DNA of 37,655 nt from Frankiales bacterium (GTDB lineage: Bacteria > Actinomycetota > Actinomycetes > Mycobacteriales > SCTD01). The stretch spans positions 1 to 37,655 of the forward strand of contig JAOPVD010000034.1 of assembly GCA_025966295.1 (NCBI GenBank), read 5' to 3'. The position numbers and the translations under genes are program-made. The notes under the pieces were generated by a model. It was not told the origin of the DNA. It made no database searches and saw only the letters and a list, made by a program, of their open reading frames with translations. Positions 27,815 to 37,655 of the stretch are shown piece after piece (the first letter of the stretch is position 1; every line of letters begins with the position of its first letter).

Positions 27815-29452
27815 CTACCCCGCTGCCGGCTGCTCGGCACCCGAGGTCAGCAGGCCGTTCGCCAGCACCGCGTCCAGCGACAGCGTCTTGTAGCCCTCCT
27901 CCTGGAACAGCACCGTGATCCGGTCGCCCTCGTAGCTCATCACCACCCCGGTCCCCCAGGTCGCGTGCTGCACCTCGGAGTCCAGCGGGAACGGCGAGGC
28001 GGCCGGGTCCGGCGCGGTCGCCGCGGCCCCGGCCAGGCAGCTGTCGCAGTTCCCGCACAGCTGCTCGAGCCGCTCGCCGAAGTACCCCAGCAGGTACTGC
28101 CGCCGACAGCCCTGGGTCTCGGCGTAGCCGCGCATCATGTCGACCCGGGAGCGCTCCACCCGGCGGCGCGACTCGGCCACCGCGACCGCCGCGGCGACCG
28201 CGTCGGACGGCACCGGGTCGCCGGTCAGACGGCCGTCGGGCAGCACCTCCACCGCCGCGACCTGCTCGAGCAGGTTGACCAGCCCGACGAGCCGGGTCGA
28301 GGACAGCCCCATCTCCTCGGCCAGCTCCGCGGGCGACACCGGCCCTGGGGCGTGCTTGACCAGGGTCGCGACCTTCTGCAGGGCCTGCTCATCGACGCCC
28401 CCGGAGGCGAAGAACTGCCGCAGCCCCAGGTCCTCCGGCCGGTAGTACAGCACCGCCTCGGCCGGCTCCCCGTCGCGGCCGGCCCGCCCGATCTCCTGGT
28501 AGTAGCTGTCCAGCGAGTCCGCCACCTCGGCGTGCAGGACGAACCGCACGTCCGCCTTGTCGATGCCCATCCCGAACGCCGTCGTCGCCACCACCACGTC
28601 CAGCTCACCGGCCATGAACCGCTCCTGCACCGCGGTGCGGTCCGCCGCCCTCAGCCCGGCGTGGTACGCCGCCGCATCGGCACCCAGGTCGGCCAGGGCC
28701 GCGGCGTAGGCGTCCGCCGAGGCCCGGGTCGCGGTGTAGACCAGGCCGGGCTTTGGCGAGCCCATCGCGCGCAGCAGCACCGCCTCGCGGCGCTGCTCGT
28801 CGGTGCGCACCCACTCCACGTCGAGCGAGAGGTTCGGGCGGTCGAAGCCCTGCACCAGCTGCACCGGGTCCCGCATGCCCAGCCGCTCGACGATCTCGGC
28901 CCGCACCGGCGGGGAGGCGGTGGCGGTGAGGGCCAGCACCCGCGGCCGACCGAGCCGCTCCACCACGGTGCCCAGCCGCAGGTAGTCCGGCCGGAAGTCG
29001 TGCCCCCACGAGCTGATGCAGTGCGCCTCGTCCACCACGAACATCGACGGCCGGGCCGCGGCCAGCGCCTCCAGCACCTCGTCCTTCGCGAGCTGCTCCG
29101 GCGCGAGGAAGATGAACTCCGCGTCACCCGCAACGACCGCCTCCAGCGCCGCGGACCGCGCCGTCGCCGACAGCGAGCTGTTGGCCTGCACCGCCCCGCC
29201 GGCCTCGACGTCGGTGAGCCCGGTGACCTGGTCGCGCTGCAACGCGATGAGCGGGGAGACCACCACCGTGGGGCCTTCCACCAGCACCGCCGGCACCTGG
29301 TAGACGGCGCTCTTGCCGGCCCCGGTCGGCATCACGACCAGCACGTCCCGGCCGGCCACGACCGCCTCCATCGCCTCGAGCTGTCCCGGTCGCAGGGTGG
29401 GCCAGCCGAAGACCTGCTCGGCGGTACGGCGGATGTCGTCGGCGCGCGACAC
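27815..29452 (-). CDS. recQ: ATP-dependent DNA helicase, RecQ family
   Basis: The 545-residue protein has all helicase motifs: GWPTLRPGQLEAMEAVVAGR, MPTGAGKSAVYQVPA (Walker A), VVSPLIALQRDQV, VVDEAHCISSWGHDFRPDYL, ALTATASPPV, ATTAFGMGIDKADVRFVLHA and YYQEIGRAGRDGEPAEAVL. The zinc region is RRQYLLGYFGERLEQLCGNC (then DSC). There is no HRDC domain, and the end is a short actinobacterial extension with a beta-strand motif (HATWGTGVVMSYEGDRITVL). GTG 29452 follows GGAGG at 6 bp. Confidence 0.96.
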   Translation of the reverse strand: MSRADDIRRTAEQVFGWPTLRPGQLEAMEAVVAGRDVLVVMPTGAGKSAVYQVPAVLVEGPTVVVSPLIALQRDQVTGLTDVEAGGAVQANSSLSATARSAALEAVVAGDAEFIFLAPEQLAKDEVLEALAAARPSMFVVDEAHCISSWGHDFRPDYLRLGTVVERLGRPRVLALTATASPPVRAEIVERLGMRDPVQLVQGFDRPNLSLDVEWVRTDEQRREAVLLRAMGSPKPGLVYTATRASADAYAAALADLGADAAAYHAGLRAADRTAVQERFMAGELDVVVATTAFGMGIDKADVRFVLHAEVADSLDSYYQEIGRAGRDGEPAEAVLYYRPEDLGLRQFFASGGVDEQALQKVATLVKHAPGPVSPAELAEEMGLSSTRLVGLVNLLEQVAAVEVLPDGRLTGDPVPSDAVAAAVAVAESRRRVERSRVDMMRGYAETQGCRRQYLLGYFGERLEQLCGNCDSCLAGAAATAPDPAASPFPLDSEVQHATWGTGVVMSYEGDRITVLFQEEGYKTLSLDAVLANGLLTSGAEQPAAG

Positions 29453-29518
29453 AGGGGGCCTCCAGGGTCAGGGACGCAGGCCCTACCCAGGAATCGGCAC
29501 CGCGACCGCCCGCTGGGC

Positions 29519-29524
29519 TAGGTT
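29519..29524 (+). promoter_or_regulatory. -10 box of a leaderless promoter
   Basis: TAGGTT is followed by six bases and then ATG at 29531, placing the transcription start on or next to the initiation codon; there is no Shine-Dalgarno sequence. This TANNNT-N6-ATG layout is typical of actinobacterial leaderless genes. Confidence 0.5.
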
Positions 29525-29530
29525 GCGGTC

Positions 29531-30016
29531 ATGACGAGCCCGCTGGGGCGGTACGCCGGGGAAGCCCACGACGCGCCGGTGACGGTGCGGCTGCTGGCCG
29601 CGCCGCTCAAGATCTGGCAGCGGGCGGCGGAGCACCACGACGAGCTGATGCGCGAGATGGCCCTGCTGGCGCTGTCCCCGACCCCGCCCGAGCTGCCGAC
29701 CCGGTTGCTGCAGCTCGTCGACCTGCTCGGCCGCCAGTACGGCGCGGCCGGCGCCCGGCCGGACGACGCCCGCGAACAGGCGATGGCCGCCGGACTGGAC
29801 CGCCTGGACCTGAGCTACGAGGTACCGCGGGGCATCGCCGCCGACGCGCAGCGGATGCGCGACCTGCTCGACGAGGTCGAGAACTACTGCCAGACCGACC
29901 TGCTGACGCTCGAGCAGTCGCCGGTGCAGGCCGCCTTCTCCCGCTGGTACATCGACCAGTTCGTGCAGCAGGCGGCCGGCCGGCCGGCGGTGCCCTGGCC
30001 CGGGCCCTGGGACTAG
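29531..30016 (+). CDS. Conserved hypothetical protein (161 aa)
   Basis: The protein is mostly helical and acidic: VTVRLLAAPLKIWQRAAEHH, DELMREMALLAL, LPTRLLQLVDLLGRQYGAAG, IAADAQRMRDLLDEVENYCQ and QAAFSRWYIDQFVQQAAG. Such helical proteins with an EHHDELMRE segment occur in actinobacteria near signalling genes, but I cannot assign a function. It is divergent from RecQ, and its stop overlaps the convergent murB stop by 4 bp. Confidence 0.85.
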   Translation: MTSPLGRYAGEAHDAPVTVRLLAAPLKIWQRAAEHHDELMREMALLALSPTPPELPTRLLQLVDLLGRQYGAAGARPDDAREQAMAAGLDRLDLSYEVPRGIAADAQRMRDLLDEVENYCQTDLLTLEQSPVQAAFSRWYIDQFVQQAAGRPAVPWPGPWD

Positions 30017-30999
30017 AGCGAGCCGCCCACGACCACCGGCTCGTTGACCAGCTCGATCCCGAACCGCACCCGCACCCCGTCCCGGACCGTCCGCGCCAGC
30101 GCCAGCAGCTCCGCGGTGGTCGCGCCGCCCCGGTTGACCAGGGCCAGCGTGTGCTTGCTCGACAGGCCGACCGGGCCGTCGCCCCAGCCCTTCCCGAAGC
30201 CGCTGTGCTCGATCAACCAGGCGGCGCTGACCTTCACCAGGCCGGACGGGTCGGGCCACGACGGGGCGCCCTCCGGGGCCAGCGGCACCAGCGGGTTGGT
30301 GAAGAACGAGCCGGCGCTCACGCTGTCGGGGTCCGCCGGATCGAGCACCATGCCCTTGCCCCGGCGCAGCTCGAGCACCGCCTCGCGCACGTCCGCCGCC
30401 GGGGCGCGCTCGCCCAGCGCGACACCGAGCGCCCGCGCCAGCTCGGCGTACCGGACCGGGGCCGACAGCCGCCCGGCGCTCAGCTGGAGCAGCACCGACA
30501 GCACCACCCAGCGCTCCGGCTCCGCCTTGAAGGCGCTGTGGCGGTAGGAGAAGCCGCAGGCCGCGGCCGGCAGCACGGCGAGCTCCCCGGTGGTGCGGTC
30601 GAGCGCCCGCACCGAGACGACCGCGGTGGCGACCTCGGCGCCGTACGCGCCGATGTTCTGGACCGGGCTGGCACCGACGGTGCCCGGGATGCCGGACATC
30701 GCCTCGAGGCCGACCAGGCCCTCCGCGAGGGCGCAGGCGACGAGGCCGTCCCAGTCCTCGCCGGCCTGCACCTCGAGCCGGGTGCCGTTGCGCCGGATGC
30801 CGCGGGTGCGCACGAGCGCGACGGTGTCCAGGCCCTGGTCGGGCAGCACGACGTTGGAGCCACCGCCGAGCACGAAGACCCCCGGGCGGGCCGCCTCGAC
30901 AACGTCCTCGGCCGTGGTGCACTCGAGCAGCCGGCGGGCCGGACCACCGAGCTGCAGGCTGGTCAGCGGCGCGAGCGGGACATCGGTGCGCTCACGCAT
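30013..30999 (-). CDS. murB: UDP-N-acetylmuramate dehydrogenase
   Basis: It reduces UDP-GlcNAc-enolpyruvate to UDP-MurNAc in peptidoglycan synthesis. The 328-residue protein has FAD-binding VFVLGGGSNVVLPDQG, GLVGLEAMSGIPGTVGASPV, QNIGAYGAEV, FSYRHSAFKAEP, the catalytic SAGSFFTNP serine, and the type I-like C-terminal AAWLIEHSGFGKGW. ATG 30999. A TACTCT -10 candidate lies about 60 bp upstream on the minus strand. The gap 31000-31134 shows no gene. Confidence 0.96.
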   Translation of the reverse strand: MRERTDVPLAPLTSLQLGGPARRLLECTTAEDVVEAARPGVFVLGGGSNVVLPDQGLDTVALVRTRGIRRNGTRLEVQAGEDWDGLVACALAEGLVGLEAMSGIPGTVGASPVQNIGAYGAEVATAVVSVRALDRTTGELAVLPAAACGFSYRHSAFKAEPERWVVLSVLLQLSAGRLSAPVRYAELARALGVALGERAPAADVREAVLELRRGKGMVLDPADPDSVSAGSFFTNPLVPLAPEGAPSWPDPSGLVKVSAAWLIEHSGFGKGWGDGPVGLSSKHTLALVNRGGATTAELLALARTVRDGVRVRFGIELVNEPVVVGGSL

Positions 31000-31134
31000 C
31001 AGCCCGGCACCCGAGCAGCGGGGGCCGGCAGGAGCGCCCGGGTGGTCACGCCGCCAGAGTAGGAGACCAACTGCTGCGGGTCCCGGACGTGCTGTGCGGC
31101 GCGCGACCGGTGGGTCGCCGCGGAGCGGATCGGC

Positions 31135-32298
31135 TCAGCCCGAGAAGCTGCCGGCGCTCACCCCGGCGCCCACCCCCTCGCTGAAGCCCTGGAGGAGCTG
31201 GTCGAGCAGTGCCCCGACGTCGAAGCTGGAGACGTTGTCGGGGACCGTCACCTCGTCGGCGCGGTCGTCGATGTCCACGATCACCTCGGCGCCGGCGACG
31301 CTGTCCTTGCCGGGGTCCTTCGCGAGCTTGCGGATCGACTCGATGTCGACGGTGAACTGCGACAGGTGGCCGCTCTTGAGCGTGATGGTGCCGGTGGCCG
31401 GGCCGTCGAGGACGTTGTCGTCGATGACGGTCGGGTCGACGTCGACCAGCGCCTCGGCGAACGGCAGGCTCTTGGTGGTCTGCAAGATCTTGAGCGCTGC
31501 CTTCAGGGCCGGCCGGGCCTGCACCTTGACGTCCAGGACCCGGTCGGCCGAGGAGTCGTTGGCGTCGGTGACCGTGACGTAGGGCTTGACCGCGCCGAAG
31601 AGCCGCTTCCCGAGATCGCTGAGCGCGGCCGCGTCCGGCGTGTCGCCCGCTGCGCCACCCAGGCCCGGCGTCAGCTCGTCGGCCAGCTCCTTGAACTGCT
31701 CGATGTACTTGCTGAGGTCGAGCTTGATCCACTTGCCGGCGCGGACGTCGGCGAGGGCGGTGCCGAGCTCGGGCGGGCCGGACGCCGCCGCCTCGTCCAG
31801 CGTGGCGTCGAAGTCGTCGACCCCACCGGCCGCGGCCAGCCGGCCGATCGCCGTGAGGTCGACGTGGGCGTACAGCACGCCCCCGACGACCCGCAGCTCA
31901 CCCAGCGCGCTCCGGTCGTCGCGGACGATGAAGGCGAAGTTCACGTCCTTCAGCTGCTCGCTCAGGGTGGCGCCCGGGGTCCCGGCGGCGTTCTGCAGGT
32001 CCTTGAGCCGCTTGTCGCTGGCCGGGTCGACGACGTAGGTGATGCTGCCCTTGAGCAGCGACGTCATCAGCTCCGGCGGCGTGCTGCCGTCCTGGCTCGC
32101 GAGCTTCGCGACCGTGCCGTTCGGGTCGTTGAAGCGCAGCGTGAACGCCGCCGCCCGCGCGTCCTGGAGGTTGGTGCTCGCGGCGGCGAACTCCGCCTTG
32201 ATCGTCCGCTTCTTCTCCGTGCCGCAGCCGGCGGCTGCGGCCAGCGGAAGGGCCAGGACGAGGGTGCCGGCGGCGAGCCGGCGGGAGGGACGGGCCAC
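31135..32298 (-). CDS. LppX/LprAFG-type lipoprotein
   Basis: The 387-residue protein starts with a lipoprotein signal (PSRRLAAGTLVLALPLAAAA then GC; lipobox cysteine at about residue 25) and is exported and lipid-anchored. Two related halves of LppX_LprAFG character are suggested: FTLRFNDPNGTVAKLASQDG with GSITYVVDP, and LDVKVQARPALKAALKILQT with ATGTITLKSGHLSQFTVDIE. The mycobacterial family carries lipids or lipoglycans across the periplasm; whether this member does is inference. GTG 32298 follows GGAG, with a TACTTT -10 just upstream. Confidence 0.87.
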   Translation of the reverse strand: MARPSRRLAAGTLVLALPLAAAAGCGTEKKRTIKAEFAAASTNLQDARAAAFTLRFNDPNGTVAKLASQDGSTPPELMTSLLKGSITYVVDPASDKRLKDLQNAAGTPGATLSEQLKDVNFAFIVRDDRSALGELRVVGGVLYAHVDLTAIGRLAAAGGVDDFDATLDEAAASGPPELGTALADVRAGKWIKLDLSKYIEQFKELADELTPGLGGAAGDTPDAAALSDLGKRLFGAVKPYVTVTDANDSSADRVLDVKVQARPALKAALKILQTTKSLPFAEALVDVDPTVIDDNVLDGPATGTITLKSGHLSQFTVDIESIRKLAKDPGKDSVAGAEVIVDIDDRADEVTVPDNVSSFDVGALLDQLLQGFSEGVGAGVSAGSFSG

Positions 32299-32463
32299 GG
32301 AAATCTCCAAAGTAGGGGGTGCAGCTCGGCAGTCTGCCCGCTGGAACCCGCTCTGCCGGTCGAGATGGGCGAAATGTGGCTCACGATCTGATGTCGATGC
32401 CCGGACAGGGCACACTGTTCCGCCGGTCGGAGCAACGACGTGGAGCAGCGAGGGAGGTACGGC

Positions 32464-34605
32464 GTGGGAGACCTGGAGCGCGAGATCGCGCGGGAGCAGG
32501 CGGTGGTCGACCGCGCCCTGACCCGCCTGGAGGTGCTGCGCACCGTGGCAGCGCAGCGCGAGCGGGAGTCGCTGCACGGCACCGGTACCGGCACGCCGCA
32601 GGCGGTCTACGAGCGCGACGTGCAGGCCCTGGCCGCCGCGGCCCGCCGGGTGGACCTCGACGCCGCGGGTGAGGGCCTGGTGTTCGGCCGGCTCGACGTG
32701 CTCGAGGGCCCGGCCCTGCACATCGGCCGGCTCGGCCTGCGGACCGAGGACCAGGAGCCGATCGTCGTCGACTGGCGGGCCCCGGCCGCCGCGCCGTTCT
32801 ACCGGGCGACCGCCGCCGACCCGCTCGGGGTCGTGCGCCGCCGCACGATCAGCTGCCGCGGCCCGCAGGTCACCGGCGTCGAGGACGAGCTGCTCGACCC
32901 GGACGCGCACCTGGACGGCACCATCGTCGGTGATGGGGCGTTCCTCGCCGCGGTCTCCCGCGAGCGCGGTGCCCACATGCGCGACATCGTCGCCACCATC
33001 CAGCGCGAGCAGGACCTGGCGGTGCGCGCCCCCGACGACGGCGCCCTGGTCGTCACCGGCGGCCCCGGCACCGGCAAGACCGCCGTGGCGCTGCACCGGG
33101 TCGCCTACCTGATGTACGCCCGCCGCGAGTGGTACGGCCGGCGCGGCGTGCTGGTCGTCGGTCCGTCGCCGGTCTTCGTCGACTACATCGGCGCGGTCCT
33201 GCCGTCCCTGGGCGAGACCAGCGTGCGGCTCGCCGACCTCGGCCGGGTGCCGGTGCTGCCGCGCAGCCTCACCCTGGACGGCGACGACGACCCGGCGGCG
33301 GTCGCGGTCAAGGGCTCCGCCCGGATGGCAACGCTGCTCAAGCGGGCGGTGCGGCACCTGGCCGGCGCCCAGCGGATCAGCGACCTGGAGCTGATCCACT
33401 GGGGGTACGCGTTCACGCTGCCCGTCGACGAGCTGCTCCGCCGCCGCTCGCAGGTCGGGCGGTCGCCGCGCAGCCACAACGCCGGCCGCACCGCCTACGT
33501 CGCCGCGCTGGTGGAGGTGGCGTGGCGGGCCTGGGAGCGGCGCCCGCAGGCCGCCAAGCCCGAGCCCGGCGACCGGGAGGACTTCGGCCGCTGGCTGCGC
33601 AGCGACCCGGCTTTCGTCCGCGAGGTCGACAAGGCCTGGCCGGTGCTCGCGCCGCTGCAGGTGCTCGACGCGCTCCGCACCGGCAAGGTCCCGCTCGCCA
33701 AGGTCGCCGGCGGCCTGTACGACGACACCGAGCAGGCGGTGCTCGCCCGCAGTTGGCCCAGCACGTCGTTCTCGGCCGCCGACGCGGCGGTGCTCGACGA
33801 GCTCGCCACCATCCTGGGCCCGCCGCCGGAGCCCGAGGTCGACCCGGACGACGCGTGGGACGAGCTGTCCGAGCTCGACGCCCTGGCCGCCGAGCACGGG
33901 GTGACGACCTTCGCCGACCGCAACCGCGGGGCGACTCGCGCCCCGGCGCTGGACGCCGACTACCGCACCTACGCGCACGTCGTGGTCGACGAGGCGCAGG
34001 ACGTCACGCCGATGCAGTGGCGGATGCTGGGCCGCCGGGCCCGCGGTGCCACCTGGACGATCGTCGGCGACTGGGCGCAGTCGGCCTGGCCGGACGTGGA
34101 GGAGGTCCGGCGGGCGATGGACGAGGTGCTCGGCAAGGCGCGGTTGCGCAGCTCCGAGCTGTCCACCAACTACCGCACCAGCACCGAGATCGCCGACCTG
34201 GCCGCCCGCGTGCTGCACCGGATCGACCCCGCGGCGGTCGCCCCCGAGGCGGTCCGCTCCACCGGCGTGGTCCCGGACTGGGTCGTCACCGACGACGTCG
34301 TGGCGGCCCTGCCCGCGGCGCTGTCCGCCTTGCTCGACCAGGTGGGCGGCACCGTCGGCGTCGTCGTGCCACGCGCCCTCCGGGCCGCCGTACGCGCGGT
34401 CGTCGACGACCCCCGGGTCGCGGTCGTCGACACCTGGCAGGTCAAGGGGCTGGAGTACGACGGCTGCGTCGTGCTGGCACCCGAGGCCGTGGTCGCCGAG
34501 GCGCTCACCGAGAAGGCCGGCCTCCGGACGCTGTACGTCGCGCTGACCCGCGCCACGCAGCGCCTGGTCGTGCTGTCGACGCACGCCGAGGTGTGGCTCG
34601 ACTGA
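32464..34605 (+). CDS. UvrD-like helicase, HelD/HelR-type RNA polymerase-recycling ATPase
   Basis: The 713-residue protein has an N-terminal coiled coil (VGDLEREIAREQAVVDRALT), then IVVDWRAPAAAPFYRATAAD, a HelD mark. SF1 motifs follow: GGPGTGKTAVALHR (Walker A near residue 200), HVVVDEAQDVTPMQWRMLGR, TIVGDWAQSAWPD, SSELSTNYRTSTEIADLA, VVDTWQVKGLEYDGCVVLAP and RTLYVALTRATQRLVVLSTH. HelD proteins pull stalled RNA polymerase off DNA; HelR relatives confer rifamycin tolerance. GTG 32464 has GGAGG six bases upstream and is preferred over the in-frame GTG at 32440. No rifamycin-associated element is visible upstream. Confidence 0.92.
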   Translation: MGDLEREIAREQAVVDRALTRLEVLRTVAAQRERESLHGTGTGTPQAVYERDVQALAAAARRVDLDAAGEGLVFGRLDVLEGPALHIGRLGLRTEDQEPIVVDWRAPAAAPFYRATAADPLGVVRRRTISCRGPQVTGVEDELLDPDAHLDGTIVGDGAFLAAVSRERGAHMRDIVATIQREQDLAVRAPDDGALVVTGGPGTGKTAVALHRVAYLMYARREWYGRRGVLVVGPSPVFVDYIGAVLPSLGETSVRLADLGRVPVLPRSLTLDGDDDPAAVAVKGSARMATLLKRAVRHLAGAQRISDLELIHWGYAFTLPVDELLRRRSQVGRSPRSHNAGRTAYVAALVEVAWRAWERRPQAAKPEPGDREDFGRWLRSDPAFVREVDKAWPVLAPLQVLDALRTGKVPLAKVAGGLYDDTEQAVLARSWPSTSFSAADAAVLDELATILGPPPEPEVDPDDAWDELSELDALAAEHGVTTFADRNRGATRAPALDADYRTYAHVVVDEAQDVTPMQWRMLGRRARGATWTIVGDWAQSAWPDVEEVRRAMDEVLGKARLRSSELSTNYRTSTEIADLAARVLHRIDPAAVAPEAVRSTGVVPDWVVTDDVVAALPAALSALLDQVGGTVGVVVPRALRAAVRAVVDDPRVAVVDTWQVKGLEYDGCVVLAPEAVVAEALTEKAGLRTLYVALTRATQRLVVLSTHAEVWLD

Positions 34606-34606
34606 G

Positions 34607-35035
34607 CTACGGCAGCGAGGTGGCGCGCCGGTCCCACTCGGTGCGGAACACCTGCTCCAGCGAGGGGTGCCGCGCGAACAGGCCGGTGAGGTCGTCGTAG
34701 CCGAGCCGCAGGGCCCGTACCTCGCCGGAGGTGATGACCGTGGCGTTGCGGCGCTTCTGCTCCACGAGCGCGGCCTCCCCGATGAGCGCTCCGGCGTGCA
34801 GCTCGGCGACGACCTCGGCGCCGTGCCGGACCTCGGTGTCGCCCGACATCAGCACGTAGCAGGAGTCGGCCGGGGTGTTCTCGCTCATGAGCGCCCAGCC
34901 GTCCGGCAGGTGCACCACCCGGCCGCTGCCGGCCAGCGCGTCCAGCGCCTTCCGGTCGACGTGCGCGAACACCTCGAGGCCGGCCAGCTCGTCGGCGAGG
35001 GCCTTGGTCTGCTTGTCCTGCTTGTGGAGCGCCAT
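34607..35035 (-). CDS. Cyclic nucleotide-binding (CNB) domain protein without DNA-binding domain
   Basis: The 142-residue protein is a single CNB fold: LAGLEVFAHVDRKALDALAG, VVHLPDGWALMSENTPADSC, YVLMSGDTEVRHGAEVVAEL, then the phosphate-binding cassette HAGALIGEAALVEQKRRNAT and ALRLGYDDLTGLFARHPSLE. The cassette has GALIGEAAL followed by KRRNATV, resembling the cAMP-binding R-(N/S)-A-(T/S) box. There is no helix-turn-helix, so it is a sensor rather than a CRP-type regulator. ATG 35035 has GGAG upstream. It converges on the helicase with a one-base gap. Confidence 0.9.
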   Translation of the reverse strand: MALHKQDKQTKALADELAGLEVFAHVDRKALDALAGSGRVVHLPDGWALMSENTPADSCYVLMSGDTEVRHGAEVVAELHAGALIGEAALVEQKRRNATVITSGEVRALRLGYDDLTGLFARHPSLEQVFRTEWDRRATSLP

Positions 35036-35102
35036 CGGTCGTCTCCTCTCGAAGCCGACCACCACCCTGCCCCTCCAGCACCCAGCCGACAAGGACCTCC
35101 GG

Positions 35103-36253
<1,151 letters not shown>

Positions 36254-36257
<4 letters not shown>

Positions 36258-37180
36258 GACGTGATCTCCTTGGCGAGGGCCTGGACGGCCCGGGACGGGC
36301 TGGGGCGGCCGAGATGGCCGGCCATCCACACGCTGGTGCGAGTGAGGGCCTCGAGGTCGACGCCGGTCTCGATGCCGAGGCCGTGCAGCTGCCAGAGCAG
36401 GTCCTCGGTGGCGAGGTTGCCGGTGGCGCTCTTGGCGTAGGGGCAGCCGCCGAGGCCGCCGGCGCTGGCGTCCACCACGGTGATGCCGTGCTGCAACGCG
36501 ATGAGGGTGTTGGCGAGCGCCTGGCCGTAGGTGTCGTGGAAGTGCACGGCCAGCTGGCCGACCGAGACGCCCTGCTGGCCCAGCGCCTCGAGCAGCGCCA
36601 CGACCTGACCCGGGGTGGCGACGCCGATGGTGTCGCCCAGGCTGAGCTCGGTGACGCCCATGTCGATCAGCGTCCTGGCGTGGCCCGCGACGACGTGCGG
36701 GTCCACGGCGCCCTCCCACGGGTCGCCGAAGCACATCGACAGGTAGCCGCGCACCGCGACGCCCGCGCCGCGGGCCCGGTCGACGACTGGCCGGAACATC
36801 TCGAGCGACTCCGCGACCGAGCGGTTGAGGTTCTTCTGCGCGAAGGTCTCGGTGGCGCTGCCGAAGACCGCGATCTCCCGCACGCCGGCGGCGAGCGCCC
36901 GCTCGAGGCCCTTGCCGTTGGGGACCAGCACCGGCATCCGCACGCCCTCGGGCGCCGGTCCCAGGGCGGCGAGCAGCTCGGCGGCGTCGGCCAGCTGGGG
37001 CACCCAGGTCGGGCTGACGAAGCTGGTGGTCTCGACGGCGCAGTGCCCGGCCGCGAGCAGCTGCCGGACGAACTCGGCCTTCACCTCGACGGGGATCAGG
37101 CCCGACTCGTTCTGCAGCCCGTCCCGCGGGCCGACCTCGTAGACGGTGACGCGCTTGGGTAGCCCGGGCAGCGGGGTCAC
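36254..37180 (-). CDS. Hydroxymethylglutaryl-CoA lyase
   Basis: It cleaves HMG-CoA to acetyl-CoA and acetoacetate, the last step of leucine breakdown. The 308-residue protein has VTVYEVGPRDGLQNESGLIP, CAVETTSFVSPTWVPQLADA, AVFGSATETFAQKNLNRS, LSMCFGDPWEG, ELSLGDTIGVATPGQVV, AVHFHDTYGQALANTLIALQ (metal ligands) and the signature GGLGGCPYAKSATGNLATED. GTG 37180 overlaps the carboxylase stop as GTGA. Confidence 0.96.
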
Positions 37181-37655
37181 GCCTTCACCTGCACGAGCAG
37201 CTCGTCGACGGCGACCTGCTGGCCGACGCGGACCAGCAGGTCCGCGACGGTCCCGTCCATCGGTGCACTGAGCGTGTGCTCCATCTTCATCGCCTCCCCG
37301 ACCACGAGCGGCTGGCCCATGACGACCACCGCCCCCACCGAGGTGTGGACGGCGATGACGCTGCCCGGCATCGGGCTGGTGATCTCGCCGTCGTGCGCGT
37401 GCGCCTCGTCGACGCGCAGCACGCGCGGCTGCTCGTGCAGGACCCAGCTGGCCCCCTCCCGGCCTACCCACACGTTGCCACCGTCGACCGCGGTCGCCCA
37501 CCGCGTGGTGCGGCCGCCGGCGGTGAGCAGCACGTCGTCGCCGATCAGCCGGCCGGCGACGGTGACCGGGTCGGCGCCGTCCACGGTGAGCTGGTCGCCC
37601 TGCAGGGCGACGCCGGCGGTCCGGCCGCCGGGCAGCGCGAGCAGCCAGCGCAGCG
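37177..37655 (-). CDS. Acyl-CoA carboxylase biotin-carrying alpha subunit, C-terminal part (cut by window edge)
   Basis: The visible about 159 residues end in a biotin carboxyl carrier domain: EITSPMPGSVIAVHTSVGAV, VVMGQPLVVGEAMKMEHTLS (biotinyl-Lys in EAMKMEH) and DGTVADLLVRVGQQVAVDEL. The preceding region is the beta-rich linker (BT) domain of biotin carboxylase alpha chains. The biotin carboxylase half is beyond the right edge. With HMG-CoA lyase and acyl-CoA dehydrogenase downstream, a methylcrotonyl-CoA carboxylase alpha subunit is the likely identity; propionyl/acetyl-CoA carboxylase is the alternative. Confidence 0.93.
   Translation of the reverse strand, partial: LRWLLALPGGRTAGVALQGDQLTVDGADPVTVAGRLIGDDVLLTAGGRTTRWATAVDGGNVWVGREGASWVLHEQPRVLRVDEAHAHDGEITSPMPGSVIAVHTSVGAVVVMGQPLVVGEAMKMEHTLSAPMDGTVADLLVRVGQQVAVDELLVQVKA

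Noticed and set aside
32299..32463. Rifamycin-associated element upstream of the HelD/HelR-like gene
   Set aside because: The inverted repeat expected for that element (GGGGCTTGC-type arms) is not there.
31135..34584. A single 1149-codon minus-strand frame joining the lipoprotein to sequence opposite the helicase
   Set aside because: Only the last 388 codons, from GTG 32298 with a signal peptide and lipobox, look like protein; the rest is antisense to the HelD-like gene.

Overview
The window is very GC-rich (I estimate a little over 70 %) and reads as chromosome of a high-GC Actinomycetota. Supporting signs are the small SRP RNA beside dnaX, tRNA-Ser genes with encoded CCA, two tRNA-adenosine-deaminase-associated proteins beside tadA, an LppX/LprG-type lipoprotein, many GTG starts and 4-nt gene overlaps. 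I cannot name the genus.

Layout. 1-1600 holds dnaX (cut by the left edge), the 4.5S SRP RNA and tRNA-Ser(GGA). 1609-3670 holds an Ig-like protein, a secreted Ca-binding-repeat protein under a cyclic-di-GMP riboswitch, and a small Cys-rich ORF. 3629-23116 is one metabolic block of 22 genes. From 23227 the chromosome returns to core genes: tRNA-Ser(CGA), tadA with its two associated proteins, a membrane protein, a DUF559 nuclease-like gene bracketed by direct repeats, a thioredoxin-reductase-like flavoprotein, RecQ, MurB, a lipoprotein, a HelD-like helicase, a cyclic-nucleotide-binding protein, and a leucine/branched-acyl catabolic operon (acyl-CoA dehydrogenase, HMG-CoA lyase, biotin-carrying carboxylase subunit) that runs off the right edge.

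The 22-gene block is the interesting part. It carries relatives of the nitrogen-starvation/cyanide-assimilation cluster Nit1C (MSMEG_0572/Sll0783 protein, radical SAM MSMEG_0568, GNAT MSMEG_0567/Sll0786, AIR-synthase-related Sll0787, glycosyltransferase MSMEG_0565). No nitrilase is seen; instead there is a complete cobalt-type nitrile hydratase operon (beta, alpha, His-rich activator) with an OsmC and an XdhC-type protein. A six-gene, fully overlapping operon encodes a ComA-like phosphosulfolactate synthase homologue, an unknown protein, a PurB/PcaB-type lyase, a D-cysteine desulfhydrase/ACC deaminase-type PLP enzyme, an ArgH-type lyase and a DUF1116 (AllG-like) protein. A divergent operon adds carbamate kinase, an FdrA (AllF-like) protein and the glycosyltransferase.

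A 16-bp imperfect palindrome, GTTCA-N6-TGAAC, occurs at every promoter region of this block (4265-4359 three times, 16033, 18696, 19416), usually on a CATAGT/TATAGT -10 box. One XRE-cupin regulator is encoded at the block's left end. I infer that the block is a single regulon. A working model, not proven, is hydration of a nitrile or N-cyano compound, lyase/PLP remodelling, and recovery of a carbamoyl group as carbamoyl phosphate, ATP and ammonia.
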